64,000 bases of DNA from JACKCP01 sp034007295 (GCA_034007295.1 JAVERC010000015.1:1-64000); one strand, 5' to 3'; counted from the first letter of the stretch, positions 27,628 through 36,581 are shown. Notes: a model not told the origin generated them from the letters alone. Numbers and translations are program-made.

Positions 27628-28215
27628 TTAGTTTTCCTTTTTAGCAAAAAAAGAATCAAAATAGCTTCTTTTAAAATCAAAAATAGAATAATATTTTATT
27701 TTTTTATCAATCATATCATATACTTCAAGAATGGTATCAGGTTTTTGGGGTAATTTTTTTATAAAATCAAAAAGCTTTGGATAAACCTTGTAAAGTCCAA
27801 GTGTATGGGAAAAATTATCCTTAAATAAAAATTCAGAATATATGCATTTTCCTCCCTTAAAAGTAAAAAAGGAAATCTTTTTGTCTTTTAAGATTTTTTC
27901 AAATTTTTTGTCATACGGGAGAATACATCCCCCCAGACTTTTCAAATCTTTGGTGTAGCGGTAAAGAGGATTATCAAGAAAAAGAGCAAACCCTTTTAAA
28001 GATAAAATATTTTCATTATTTTTAAGAAAATAATAAACAGAATTTATTTTATTTTGAATTTTTCCATAATCTCCCCTATGGAGCTGATAAACAAGAATAA
28101 AACCAGGACTTTCAATTTCCTTAACTTTAACCCTGTATAAAATACCGTAATATACAAATATAAAAACAAAAATTAAGGCAGAAATAACAGCAAGAAAGGT
28201 AAGATAATTTGACAT
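27628..28215 (-). CDS. Membrane-anchored GyrI-like (TEX264-like) protein
   Basis: About 195 residues with one N-terminal membrane helix (LTFLAVISALIFVFIFVYYGI). The remaining soluble part reads IESPGFILVYQLHRGDYGKI, then LSLKGFALFLDNPLYR and LKSLGGCILPYD. These are the three landmarks of the GyrI-like small-molecule-binding fold: a 'hxGxY' strand, a 'hGhhxDxP' strand and an 'RxDxGhxh'-like strand. A GyrI domain on a single N-terminal helix is the TEX264 arrangement. This is a fold-level inference from pattern only. The start could also be an ATG at 28260, overlapping the upstream gene; neither start has a clear ribosome-binding site. Confidence 0.55.
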   Translation of the reverse strand: MSNYLTFLAVISALIFVFIFVYYGILYRVKVKEIESPGFILVYQLHRGDYGKIQNKINSVYYFLKNNENILSLKGFALFLDNPLYRYTKDLKSLGGCILPYDKKFEKILKDKKISFFTFKGGKCIYSEFLFKDNFSHTLGLYKVYPKLFDFIKKLPQKPDTILEVYDMIDKKIKYYSIFDFKRSYFDSFFAKKEN

Positions 28216-28223
28216 AAATATAT

Positions 28224-28838
28224 CTAAACCAAATCCATAATTTTTTGAAAAATACCCCATGAATCTTTTTTTAATTCAGGATTAGTAATGAGAGAAGTAA
28301 GTGAATGGGTTGAAAAAACCTTGTTTTCTTTAATTATTTCATTTGAATTTACATTGATTTTATTAAAAAGATCATTTCCAAGAAAACAAATGCAAAATGG
28401 GTTTAAAAATTTAATTGCTCTTTTTAAAAAATCACTGCATGGAAGATTTTGAAAATCATTTATTTTACCATCTATTTCATGGGGTAAAAAAAGGCATCTT
28501 AATGCAGGTATTACAAAAATATCATTAATATTAAGTTTCATGGCATTTAGGATATTTTTAAAAAGCACTCTTTCATCTTCTGAAAAAATCTTTTTTTTTT
28601 CAGGTTCCTTTGGCATGTCAACAATAAAAAGTACTTTTATATTTAAAGGAAAATTTTTAAACCCTATTGGCTTAATTTTTCTGTCCCTGCCGCAAAAATT
28701 ACAGGTCATAATTTCATAATTCAAAAGATTTGGAGAGTCCTTTTTTATTACAAAATCATCAATTCCATATTGTTTAAGAGTTTCAAGGTAATTGACTGAA
28801 TCATCAATTATCTGATTAAAACTTGAATTATCTGCCAT
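28224..28838 (-). CDS. Degenerate family 4 uracil-DNA glycosylase-like protein
   Basis: About 205 residues. The order of segments follows family 4 UDGs: a CxxC near the start (MTCNFCGRDRK), then a strand where GEAPG is expected, then LNINDIFVIPALRCLF in place of the YITNVVKCRPP segment, then FLNPFCICFLGNDLF in place of the 'PKVIVALGxxA' segment. The catalytic GEAPG is replaced by VDMPKEP and the HPS motif is not recognisable (FSTHSLTSLITNP). It may therefore have lost glycosylase activity or taken a structural role. The ATG at 28838 overlaps the end of coaBC by 11 bp, so it is translationally coupled to it. Confidence 0.5.
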   Translation of the reverse strand: MADNSSFNQIIDDSVNYLETLKQYGIDDFVIKKDSPNLLNYEIMTCNFCGRDRKIKPIGFKNFPLNIKVLFIVDMPKEPEKKKIFSEDERVLFKNILNAMKLNINDIFVIPALRCLFLPHEIDGKINDFQNLPCSDFLKRAIKFLNPFCICFLGNDLFNKINVNSNEIIKENKVFSTHSLTSLITNPELKKDSWGIFQKIMDLV

Positions 28839-30033
28839 TTTCAATTTCCAAAATTGAATCAAGAATTAAATCTGCAAGAACTTTTTTGTCCATCATGTCA
28901 AGAATTTTCGGAGCTTTATTTTTAGTAAAAATTGTAACTTTATTTTCTTCTGAACCAAAAGCAGAATTTTTTCCGCTTATTTCATTTGCAACTATCATAT
29001 CAAGATTTTTTGACTCAAGTTTTTTCAAGGCATTTTGTTCAAGGTCTCTTGTTTCAGCTGCAAATCCTACAAAAATCTGGCCTGGTTTCTTTAATTTCCC
29101 AAGGGTTTTTATTATATCCGGGTTTTCCTCTAAAACAAGATCAAGCCCGCCTTCAGATTTTTTTATTTTATGCTCTGCCCTGTTTTTGATTTTATAATCT
29201 GCAACAGCTGCAACCTTTACTATTATATCTATACGTTCCATTCTTTCCTGACATTTTAAAAGCATTTCATCTGCTGTTTTTATATTAACAACTTCAGTAT
29301 TATACGGAGGTTCTATTGAAACAGGCCCTGATACAATTGTAACTTTTGCTCCCCTTTTTTCAAATGCCTCTGCAATTTTATATCCCATTTTTCCGGAAGA
29401 ATGATTGCTTATAAACCTTACAGGATCAATTGGTTCAACTGTCGGCCCTGCTGTAACAAGAACATTTTTTTTCTTAAAATCTTTTCTTACAAGCATGGCT
29501 TCAACTCTGTCTGCAATATAATAAGGATCAGGAAGTCTTCCAGGCCCTGTTACATTACAGGCAAGATAGCCTTCATCAGGATCAATTATATAAAATCCGT
29601 CTTCTGAAAGTGTGTCAAGGTTTCTCTGAACAGCCCTTGATTCATACATCCATGAATTCATTGCAGGACAGATCATTACAGGAGCCTTTACAGCCATTAT
29701 CATTGTTGAAAGTGCATCATCTGCAATTCCGTTTGCAATTTTACCTATTATATTTGCTGTTGCAGGTGCAATTACTACTGCGTCAGCTTTTTCTGCAAGA
29801 TCAATATGTCTTATTTTATCAGGGGAGTCCTCTTTCATTACATCTGTATAAACACTGTGCTTTGAAATTGCCTGAAATGTAAGTTCTCCAACAAATTTAC
29901 AGGCGTTTTCTGTCATTACAACAAAAACATCTGCACCTTTTTTCTGCAAAGCCCTTAAAAGCTCAACACTTTTATATGCGGCAATTCCCCCTGAAACACC
30001 AAGAACTATTGTGTTACCCTGCAAATCAGACAT
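28828..30033 (-). CDS. coaBC: Bifunctional phosphopantothenoylcysteine decarboxylase / phosphopantothenate--cysteine ligase
   Basis: 401 residues; catalyses two successive steps of coenzyme A synthesis. The N-terminal FMN-dependent CoaC part starts with GVSGGIAAYKSVELLR and carries the catalytic PAMNSWMYES loop. The CoaB part starts near residue 190 with AGPTVEPIDPVRFISNHSSGKMG, the ligase hallmark. GGAGG precedes the ATG at 30033. Length matches the family (about 400). Confidence 0.96.
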   Translation of the reverse strand: MSDLQGNTIVLGVSGGIAAYKSVELLRALQKKGADVFVVMTENACKFVGELTFQAISKHSVYTDVMKEDSPDKIRHIDLAEKADAVVIAPATANIIGKIANGIADDALSTMIMAVKAPVMICPAMNSWMYESRAVQRNLDTLSEDGFYIIDPDEGYLACNVTGPGRLPDPYYIADRVEAMLVRKDFKKKNVLVTAGPTVEPIDPVRFISNHSSGKMGYKIAEAFEKRGAKVTIVSGPVSIEPPYNTEVVNIKTADEMLLKCQERMERIDIIVKVAAVADYKIKNRAEHKIKKSEGGLDLVLEENPDIIKTLGKLKKPGQIFVGFAAETRDLEQNALKKLESKNLDMIVANEISGKNSAFGSEENKVTIFTKNKAPKILDMMDKKVLADLILDSILEIENGR

Positions 30034-30049
30034 GAGTCCTCCAAAAAAA

Positions 30050-30865
30050 CTAAAAAATTATATTTATACAATTTAATACGGATAAAGACAAAACCCCGGA
30101 ATAAACCAGTGCAACAAATACGGCAAAAACTCTGCTCAAAAAACTTTCCTGTTTTTTTTCAAGATAGCCGAATAAAAAACCAGTTATTAGTCCGCCCAAA
30201 AATCCTCCAAGGTGTCCGAAGTTATCAATCCTCCCCGGCATTAAAAGACCAAAAATAACCAGAGAAATTATCCAGCCTGTAACCTGCTTGTAAACAATTG
30301 TTCCATGCAGTCCTCCCCTTGACTTTCCATAATAAAACAATGATCCGATAAGACCGCAGATTGCAGCAGAAGCACCAATTGTAACTGGAGTACCTGATAA
30401 ATATGAAAGCACAAAACCTGAAACTCCGCCCAGGGAATAAATCAGAAAGGTTCTTGAATTTCCGTAAAAATTTAAAGTCATCTTATAAAGCTGCGAAAAT
30501 GCAATCATATTAAAAATAATATGAAGAATGCTTCCGTGAAGATATGAGGCAGATACAAAACTCCACCATATCTTGTAAGTGTCAACAGGAACTTTTCCTG
30601 AAGCTCCCATAAAAATAAGAGCTCTTGTATCAGGTGAAAGAAAATTAAGAGGGTTTGGCGAAAATGAAATGCCATTTGAAAGAATAAGACTCAAAACATA
30701 AAAAAAGATGTTCAGTCCTATAATAAGCTTAATTACAAAATCACCATCCCTTAAAAGAGTAAAAACAATATTATTTTTGTACCACGCACCCGGTTTTTTA
30801 ACTCCGCAGTAAGGACACTTTTGCTCATCTTTACTTACAAGTTTTTTACAGCCAGGACAAAACAC
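30050..30865 (-). CDS. Rhomboid-family intramembrane serine protease with zinc ribbon
   Basis: 271 residues. An N-terminal zinc ribbon (CPGCKK...CPYCGVKKPG) precedes six or so membrane segments. Rhomboid motifs: HIIFNMIAF in the HMxxN position, the serine loop IGASAAICGLIGS near residue 165 and the histidine in NFGHLGGFLGG near residue 216. The serine loop has GASAAI rather than GASGAI, a mild deviation. It starts at a GTG and follows rlmN after only 5 bp. Substrate unknown. Confidence 0.88.
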   Translation of the reverse strand: MFCPGCKKLVSKDEQKCPYCGVKKPGAWYKNNIVFTLLRDGDFVIKLIIGLNIFFYVLSLILSNGISFSPNPLNFLSPDTRALIFMGASGKVPVDTYKIWWSFVSASYLHGSILHIIFNMIAFSQLYKMTLNFYGNSRTFLIYSLGGVSGFVLSYLSGTPVTIGASAAICGLIGSLFYYGKSRGGLHGTIVYKQVTGWIISLVIFGLLMPGRIDNFGHLGGFLGGLITGFLFGYLEKKQESFLSRVFAVFVALVYSGVLSLSVLNCINIIF

Positions 30866-30870
30866 TGAAT

Positions 30871-31911
30871 TCAGTCTGATAACCCACCTCTTATTTTTCC
30901 TGCAAGCTGTCCGCAGCCAGCATCCAGATTTTTCCCCTTAGTCCATCTTTTTCTTACAAAAAGGCCAAAACTTTCCAGAAGTGAAGAAAAATCAGCAATA
31001 TCTTTGTCTGTGCAACCTTTAAAATCGCACCCTTCAACCTCATTATAAGGAATAATATTTACCCTGCACGGAATATTTTCTAAAAATTTTACAAGTTTCA
31101 AGGCATCTTCCTTACTGTCATTTAAGCCTTTAAATAAGGTATATGTAATAAATATTATTCCTTTTTGCTTTAAAGGATAATTTAAAAGGGTATTTCTTAA
31201 AGTAAAAAGATCAAATCTTTTTGTTACAGCCATAATTTTTTTTCTTAAATCATTGTCTGCCGAATTTATGGAAACAGATAAATTTGCCTTGATACAGGTG
31301 TCTTTCCCAAGCCTTTCAATCTGATCACAAAGACCTGAACTTGAAATTGTAATATGTCTGAAGGCAATGTCAAACCCATGCTGCTCATTTAAAATCAAAA
31401 CAGCCTGTTTTACATTTTCATAATTATCAAGAGGTTCTCCCATTCCCATAAAAACTATATTTCTTATGTCATAACCAAGAATAAACTTTGCTGTGTAAAG
31501 CTGTAAAATTATTTCATGGGGATAAAGATTTCTTTTAAAACCCATTTTTGCAGTGGCACAAAAACCGCAGTTCATTCTACATCCTACCTGGGAAGAAATA
31601 CAAAGTGTATCCCTTGTTTTCATTTTAAGGATAACACTTTCAATAACAGCTTTATCATCAAGTTCCAATGCAAACTTTATTACATCTTCAGACTCTTTTT
31701 TTTCAAGAATTACAGGTTCAGGGAATCTGAGACTTTCCTTGATTTTAAATGCAAGCTCCTGATTTTTAAAACAATCAAGATTTTCAAGATCTTTTTTCCC
31801 TGTTTTAAAAAAATATCTGTAAATGCATTTTGCATGGAATTCACCTTTACCAAAATTTTGATTCAGGTATCTTGTCAAATCATTTAAGGTAAAGGATAGA
31901 ATTTCTGACAT
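30871..31911 (-). CDS. rlmN: Dual-specificity RNA methyltransferase RlmN
   Basis: 346-residue radical SAM enzyme that makes C2-methyladenosine in 23S rRNA (A2503) and in tRNA. The cluster motif CRMNCGFCATAKMGFKRNL contains CxxxCxxC, and GMGEPLDNYENV is the SAM-binding stretch. The C-terminal GCGQLAG carries the methyl-carrying cysteine. Length is standard. It is flanked by rhomboid and a small helical protein with near-zero gaps. Confidence 0.96.
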   Translation of the reverse strand: MSEILSFTLNDLTRYLNQNFGKGEFHAKCIYRYFFKTGKKDLENLDCFKNQELAFKIKESLRFPEPVILEKKESEDVIKFALELDDKAVIESVILKMKTRDTLCISSQVGCRMNCGFCATAKMGFKRNLYPHEIILQLYTAKFILGYDIRNIVFMGMGEPLDNYENVKQAVLILNEQHGFDIAFRHITISSSGLCDQIERLGKDTCIKANLSVSINSADNDLRKKIMAVTKRFDLFTLRNTLLNYPLKQKGIIFITYTLFKGLNDSKEDALKLVKFLENIPCRVNIIPYNEVEGCDFKGCTDKDIADFSSLLESFGLFVRKRWTKGKNLDAGCGQLAGKIRGGLSD

Positions 31912-31913
31912 TC

Positions 31914-32237
31914 TTATTCCTCATTTCTTGCAAATTCATCAATCATGGAAAGAACCATTTGAGAAGGTTCTGTATCCCTTTTTTTTGCAATTGTGCAAAG
32001 CTCTTCCCACAAAACCTTATCTACTGGAAGGGATACATATTTTTTTGCCTTTTCAACGCTCATTCCGGCAGCAAGCCTGTTTCTGTTGTTCATTTCAACT
32101 GCTTTTTTAGGGTCATTCTTGCTTAAATAACCCTTCATAAGAAATTCAACAAGGTCATCAATATCAAGACCAAGTCCTGCTGCTTTTTTTTCAAACCACT
32201 CAACAACTTCATCATTTACTTCAACTGTCATTTTCAT
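31914..32237 (-). CDS. Small helical protein, possible ribbon-helix-helix type, unknown function
   Basis: 107 residues, preceded by TTAGGAGATAAG. It contains two similar segments: MTVEVNDEVVEWFEKKAAGLGLDIDDLVEFLM and VSLPVDKVLWEELCTIAKKRDTEPSQMVLSMIDEF. Each looks like a strand followed by two helices, the pattern of ribbon-helix-helix DNA-binding proteins of the CopG type. The two-fold layout suggests a fused dimer, but this is inference. It sits between ubiD and rlmN with small gaps. Confidence 0.6.
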   Translation of the reverse strand: MKMTVEVNDEVVEWFEKKAAGLGLDIDDLVEFLMKGYLSKNDPKKAVEMNNRNRLAAGMSVEKAKKYVSLPVDKVLWEELCTIAKKRDTEPSQMVLSMIDEFARNEE

Positions 32238-32249
32238 AAATCTTATCTC

Positions 32250-34079
32250 CTAAATTAATCCGTAAAGCTCACCGCTTTTTTTAAAAAGCAGATCAACTTT
32301 TTGTTCTGTTTTTTCATCTGGTATCAGTTCTTTTGCATGAAAGGGTTTTACTCTTGCATCAATTACAAGAGGGCCTTTGCACCCAAAATGCTTAAATTCA
32401 ATAAAACTTTTTATTCCATTTACATCATGTGAAGGATTTGAACGGGTAAATACAGTCCATAAAAAATTATCCAGTGTTTTTGAAACAAAGTCTGAATCAT
32501 CACAAACAGCAATAACTGGAAAATCATCTGAACTTATATTTACTTCACCTGACAAACAGAATTTTTCAATATCACAATAGCCTGAAGCATCACAAAATTT
32601 TGGACCTTCAACAGCAATAATTCCAGGTATTACAATTTTTGGATTTTTAAAACCTTTTGTAAGCTTTATATTTTCATTTAATTTTGTTTTTAATGTTCTT
32701 CTTTTTTCACCGCATGAACATATTGCAAGTTTTGAGCCTCTGTTTAAACTTTCCCCTGAATAATCCAAAGTATCTATTGTTGTTTTAGTATGAAAATGAA
32801 GATCATTTTCAAGGTCAATTCTTTCTAAAATATGAGTTAAAAATTCTTTTTCATTATAAATATCAAGCTCTGGATTATCTTCGTGTGCTGTTACAAAAAG
32901 ATATTTTGTCAGCGAGCATTGTCCAAACCCTAAAATTGCATTTGAAGCTGTAACAATTTCTGCAGGAATTCTTTTTTCATAGGGAGTATATCTTTCATGT
33001 GCAACTGCAAACATAAGGGGATGAACTCCTGAAAGATCAACTGCATGTATTTTTTCAACTCCTGGAATTGTAGCAGGAACAGCAGGCTTTGTTATTTCAT
33101 GAATAAGTTCTCCAAAAACCGAATCTTCCTGGGGAGGCCTTCCAACAACAGTAAACGGCCAGATGGCATCTTTTCTGTGATAGACATTTTTCACCTTTAT
33201 ATATGGAAAATCATGAGAAAGACTGTAATACCCTAAATGATCTCCAAATGGGCCTTCTTTTTTTGTTGAATCAAGAACAAGCTCTCCTGTAATGCAGAAA
33301 TCTGCATCAAGTGAAATAAATTCATCTTTTGTTCTTTTATATGAAAATCTTTTACCGCCAAGTGCTCCTGCAAAAAATATTTCAGGGATATTATGGGGTA
33401 AGGGCATTATGGCAGAAAGTGTATGTGCAGGCGGACCTCCAATAAAAACAGAAACATTTAGTTTTTTATTTTTTGATATTGCCCTTTGATGATGAAGTCC
33501 GATTCCCCTTTCAATCTGGTAATGAAGCCCTGCTTCTTTATCCTTTATATAATCATTTCCTGAAATCTGAACCCTGTACATTCCAAGGTTTGAATTAAAA
33601 ATATTATTTTTAAAAGGATCTTCTGAATAAACCTGAGGAAGAAGAATAAAAGCTCCTCCGTCATCAGGCCAGCATTTTATCTGTGGAAGATTTGAAAGAT
33701 CTGTTTTTGAATATAAAACAGGACCTGTTTTCTTTTTTTGAGGCATTGAATTGTAAAGCGCCTTTAAAATTTTAGGCCACAATAAAGGTGATGCAAAAAC
33801 TTCAAATGGATCTTTTTTGGATGCAACAAGTTTTTTTAAAGGCTCCAAAGTATGCCTGAAAAGATACTCTGCCCTTTCCATTGTTCCAAAAATATTTGAA
33901 GCAGCCTTAAAAGGTGAACCTTTTACATTTTCAAATAAAACTGCAGGCCCTTTTTTTTCGTTTATTCTTCTGTGAACTGCTGCCATTTCAAGATCTGGAT
34001 CAAGTTCTGATTTTATTTTAACAAGCATTTTGTTTTTATAAAGATCATCACATACTTGATTTAAAGACGAATAAATCAT
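32250..34079 (-). CDS. ubiD: UbiD-family prenylated-FMN decarboxylase
   Basis: 609 residues, the length of UbiD/menaquinone-type decarboxylases. The N-terminus DLEMAAVHRRINEKKGPAVLFENVKGS is the UbiD start, and SIFGTMERAEYLF follows. The central FMN-site region includes GIGLHHQRAI, HTLSAIMPLPHNIPEIFFAGALGG, DAFCITGEL-like ADFCITGELVLDSTKKEGPFGDHLGYYS and VVGRPPQEDSVFGELIHEI. Known relatives decarboxylate polyprenyl-hydroxybenzoate or a naphthoate in quinone synthesis, or aromatic acids. The maturing prenyltransferase UbiX is not in the window. It overlaps the FMN-binding gene upstream by ATGA, so they are coupled. Confidence 0.9.
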   Translation of the reverse strand: MIYSSLNQVCDDLYKNKMLVKIKSELDPDLEMAAVHRRINEKKGPAVLFENVKGSPFKAASNIFGTMERAEYLFRHTLEPLKKLVASKKDPFEVFASPLLWPKILKALYNSMPQKKKTGPVLYSKTDLSNLPQIKCWPDDGGAFILLPQVYSEDPFKNNIFNSNLGMYRVQISGNDYIKDKEAGLHYQIERGIGLHHQRAISKNKKLNVSVFIGGPPAHTLSAIMPLPHNIPEIFFAGALGGKRFSYKRTKDEFISLDADFCITGELVLDSTKKEGPFGDHLGYYSLSHDFPYIKVKNVYHRKDAIWPFTVVGRPPQEDSVFGELIHEITKPAVPATIPGVEKIHAVDLSGVHPLMFAVAHERYTPYEKRIPAEIVTASNAILGFGQCSLTKYLFVTAHEDNPELDIYNEKEFLTHILERIDLENDLHFHTKTTIDTLDYSGESLNRGSKLAICSCGEKRRTLKTKLNENIKLTKGFKNPKIVIPGIIAVEGPKFCDASGYCDIEKFCLSGEVNISSDDFPVIAVCDDSDFVSKTLDNFLWTVFTRSNPSHDVNGIKSFIEFKHFGCKGPLVIDARVKPFHAKELIPDEKTEQKVDLLFKKSGELYGLI

Positions 34080-34525
34080 AAATTATCAGCTTTTATTATT
34101 GTTTTATTTCCAAAGCCTTTTGAATTATCTGTATACACAATATATTCAGGTTCAAAACAAAAAAATTCAGATTTGAATTTTTCTTTAAAACTAAAAAAAT
34201 CTTTTCCAAAATCTTTTAAAAGAGGGGAAAATTTTTTTGTATATTTAATAAAAGCTTTTAAAGCTTCTTTAAGATCAGGTTTTACAATTTTTCCTCTCAT
34301 TTGCAATCCTCTAATTTTTTTTGTTTCAATTCCGTCACAAAATACGGAGCATGAAACTTTTTTATCTAAACCATATAGAATATGAATTGATTCAGGTGAA
34401 GAAAAAAAATAAAATTTTTCATCAAATACAAAATAAACAGGTGCACACCATGGCAGATTATTTTCTATTACACAAATATTCATTGTATTTTGAACGGTTA
34501 CAAGTTCCAGAAAACTTTTTCTCAT
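34076..34525 (-). CDS. Pyridoxamine 5'-phosphate oxidase-like FMN-binding split-barrel protein
   Basis: About 149 residues: MNICVIENNLPWCAPVYFVFDEKFYFFSSPES followed by VSCSVFCDGIETKKIRGLQMRGKIV is the split-barrel flavin-binding pattern. The start at 34525 is supported by AAGGAAAG ten bases upstream; a longer frame reaches 34588. The stop codon overlaps the ubiD start (ATGA). Possible flavin reductase or heme/flavin-binding partner, unproven. Confidence 0.75.
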   Translation of the reverse strand: MRKSFLELVTVQNTMNICVIENNLPWCAPVYFVFDEKFYFFSSPESIHILYGLDKKVSCSVFCDGIETKKIRGLQMRGKIVKPDLKEALKAFIKYTKKFSPLLKDFGKDFFSFKEKFKSEFFCFEPEYIVYTDNSKGFGNKTIIKADNL

Positions 34526-34588
34526 GAACAGAAAACTTTCCTTTAACCTAATTTGAGCGATTTTCAAGTTTGCTGCATATAACGGCAA

Positions 34589-34746
34589 ATTGTATCAGAC
34601 TATACTTTTGCTATGCGTGATGCAATTTAACGCCGTAGATGCGGCAAAATTGAAAAGCCCGCAGGGTTTCATATTTTTTTAATATAATAAGATTGATTCA
34701 TTAAAAATTTCTTAATTTAAAAATATGAAACGCTCAATTTAGGTTT
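34589..34746 (+). repeat. Repeat family 2, copy 1 (about 155 bp)
   Basis: Begins TTGTATCAGACTATAC and ends CGCTCAATTTAGGTT. It is about 88% identical by eye to 37334-37486 over the whole length, both in the same orientation. Contains AGCCCGCAGGGTTTCAT and a hairpin formed by TTTCATATTTTT and AAAAATATGAAAC. No coding frame. Confidence 0.85.
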
Positions 34747-34854
34747 AAATTTAAAATATCAAAGTCTTGGTTTAGGTTGAAAATTTCCTACAAATCTTTA
34801 TTATATTACTCTTCATAGTTACTGATTTATAAAAAATCAATAAAAGGAATTAAA

Positions 34855-35535
34855 ATGAAAGATGAAAAAATAATAAATCACGCCAGGCAATTTCTGATAG
34901 ACGATTTCAAGCTTGATGACTCATGGCGGCTTTTTAAAATAATGGGAGAGTTTGTTGACGGGTTTGAAACAATGGCAAATGTGGGCCCAGCCGTAAGTAT
35001 TTTTGGTTCAGCAAGATTAAAGCCGGATAATGAAGCCTATATTAAGGCTGAAGAAATTGCATATCGAATAGCAAATCTTGGATTTTCTGTAATCACCGGA
35101 GGCGGCGGCGGAATAATGGAAGCTGCAAATAAAGGTGCTGCAAGAGCTGAGGGAACCTCTGTAGGACTTAATATAAAACTTCCATTTGAACAAAAACCAA
35201 ACCCATATGCAAACATTGAACTTGAATTCAAATATTTTTTCATAAGAAAGGTAATGTTTATAAAATATGCCCAAGCCTATGTGATTTTACCAGGAGGTTT
35301 TGGAACCCTTGATGAAATGTTTGAGGCATTGACTCTTATTCAGACAAAAAGAATAAAACCTTTTCCTGTAATTCTTGTTGGAAAATCTCACTGGACAGGA
35401 CTTGTAGAATGGATTAAAAATCAACTCATGACAAAAGGACTGATATCAAAAGATGATCCTTATCTTTTCAGAATAGTTGATACTCCTGAAGAAGTTGAAA
35501 AATCTATAATTGAGCTTTTACCTTCAGTAAAATAA
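34855..35535 (+). CDS. LOG-family nucleoside 5'-monophosphate phosphoribohydrolase
   Basis: 226 residues with the two LOG signatures: GGGGGIMEAANKGA near residue 82 and PGGFGTLDEMFEALTLIQT near residue 146. Family members cut cytokinin-type or ordinary nucleotides to base and ribose 5-phosphate (TIGR00730). The exact substrate is not inferable. A repeat copy fills the region upstream of it. Confidence 0.9.
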   Translation: MKDEKIINHARQFLIDDFKLDDSWRLFKIMGEFVDGFETMANVGPAVSIFGSARLKPDNEAYIKAEEIAYRIANLGFSVITGGGGGIMEAANKGAARAEGTSVGLNIKLPFEQKPNPYANIELEFKYFFIRKVMFIKYAQAYVILPGGFGTLDEMFEALTLIQTKRIKPFPVILVGKSHWTGLVEWIKNQLMTKGLISKDDPYLFRIVDTPEEVEKSIIELLPSVK

Positions 35536-35601
35536 TGTTATCTGAAGAAAACCTTTTAAAATCATTATGATTTATTTTTAATAATTAACGGAGGAAATAA
35601 A

Positions 35602-35859
35602 ATGAAAAAATTTGTTATTCTTATGAGTGCTGCATCACTTTTAATTTTTGCCGGCTGCAAAAATCAAACACCTGAAAAAGCAGCAGAAGCTCACTTCAAA
35701 AACTCAATTAAAGCAGCTGCAGGCCTTAAAACTGAAACTCTTAAAGTAACCAAAGTAAGCCAAGAAGGCGACAAGGCTGTTGTTAATGTTTGTGCTGAAT
35801 TAAACTATAATGAAGAACTAAACCTTGTAAAAGAAGACGGCAAGTGGGTTGTAAAATAA
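35602..35859 (+). CDS. Small lipoprotein, DUF4878-like
   Basis: 85 residues with a lipoprotein signal, lipobox IFAGC (Cys at 19). The mature part (PEKAAEAHFKNSIKAAAGLKTETLKVTKVSQEGDKAVV...ELNLVKEDGKWVVK) has the cystatin-like repeat pattern of DUF4878 lipoproteins, ending in the typical 'DGKWVV'. GGAGG sits 8 nt before the ATG. Followed by a strong terminator. Function unknown. Confidence 0.78.
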   Translation: MKKFVILMSAASLLIFAGCKNQTPEKAAEAHFKNSIKAAAGLKTETLKVTKVSQEGDKAVVNVCAELNYNEELNLVKEDGKWVVK

Positions 35860-35880
35860 ATTTTGCCTGATTTGGTTTTT

Positions 35881-35911
35881 AGCCCCGAATTATTTACGGG
35901 GCTTTTATTAT
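35881..35911 (+). terminator. Rho-independent terminator after the lipoprotein gene
   Basis: AGCCCCG and CGGGGCT form a perfect 7-bp stem around AATTATTTA, followed by TTTTATTATT. It lies 22 bp after the lipoprotein stop at 35859. Confidence 0.9.
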
Positions 35912-35917
35912 TACCAT

Positions 35918-35941
35918 AATTGAGCGTTCCATATTTTAAAA
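35918..35941 (-). repeat. Repeat family 2, right-arm fragment
   Basis: AATTGAGCGTTCCATATTT matches the right end of family 2 (minus orientation), with one base missing. It sits directly behind the stop codon of the gene at 35943. Confidence 0.55.
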
Positions 35942-35942
35942 T

Positions 35943-36221
35943 TTAAACAGATATTTTTTTTGAGCCGTCAATCAAAACATAAATTTCATCTTTTTCAATA
36001 AAAAGTTCTGCTTTTACATCTGATTTTCCAGAAAGTTCCTTATACTCTCCCCTTAAAGCAACAAGATCTTTTGTTTCAAGAATTTCCTTTAAAATTTCAA
36101 CCAAATTTTCGGTTTCTTCATCTGCCTTGCTTTTAAGACAAAGGGAAAGCTTTTTTTCATACTGCTTTTTTATTTCTGTTTTTATGCAATGCTTTGAAAG
36201 ATCAAGGTCAATTTTTTTCAT
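35943..36221 (-). CDS. Hypothetical small cytosolic protein
   Basis: 92 residues from the ATG at 36221, which has GAGGAAATAAATTTA in front. Contains two cysteines early (KHCIKTEIKKQYEKKLSLC), a helical middle (ETENLVEILKEILETKD) and a beta-rich end (AELFIEKDEIYVLIDGSKK). No family recognised. A longer frame to 36302 lacks a ribosome-binding site. Confidence 0.55.
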   Translation of the reverse strand: MKKIDLDLSKHCIKTEIKKQYEKKLSLCLKSKADEETENLVEILKEILETKDLVALRGEYKELSGKSDVKAELFIEKDEIYVLIDGSKKISV

Positions 36222-36317
36222 TAAATTTATTTCCTCTTTTTTTAAAAGGCCTTTCAAATCACAATTATTTGAATAAAAAAATATTATAAAGCATATAACC
36301 AAGGATCATATATCTCT

Positions 36318-36338
36318 GTTTCAAAAAAAATTTGAAAC
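36318..36338. repeat. Short inverted repeat in intergenic DNA
   Basis: GTTTCAAA and TTTGAAAC are exact inverted copies separated by five A residues. AT-rich; possible weak terminator for the gene at 35943 in neither obvious orientation. The rest of 36222-36436 holds nothing I can name. Confidence 0.35.
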
Positions 36339-36442
36339 CAACAATATTTATACAGATCAAATGACAAAATTTTTTATAAACTTCTCCCTTGGTAAGCTGG
36401 GATAAATAAAATTATAAACAATAATAATTCAACCTCTACTTA

Positions 36443-36581
36443 GTGATTGGCCGAAAACGAGAATTTTGTTTCATTCAAGGAAGATGAGAAATTTAACCTT
36501 TAGGATACATTTAGTATTTTGAGGATTAAATTTTGAATCTGACGCAAAAATGGACAAAAAAGGCCGTTTTCGTTCAGCAAC
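36443..36581 (-). mobile_element. MITE family 1, copy C (complete, 139 bp)
   Basis: Terminal inverted repeats GTGATTGGCCGAAAACG (left in window) and CGTTTTCGTTCAGCAAC (right), with inner inverted pair AAATTTAACCT / ATTAAATTTT. It is flanked by the 6-bp direct repeat TACTTA at 36437-36442 and 36582-36587 (TAAGTA on the element's strand). The right-hand copy contains the TAA stop of the gene at 36585. No coding capacity. Confidence 0.92.
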
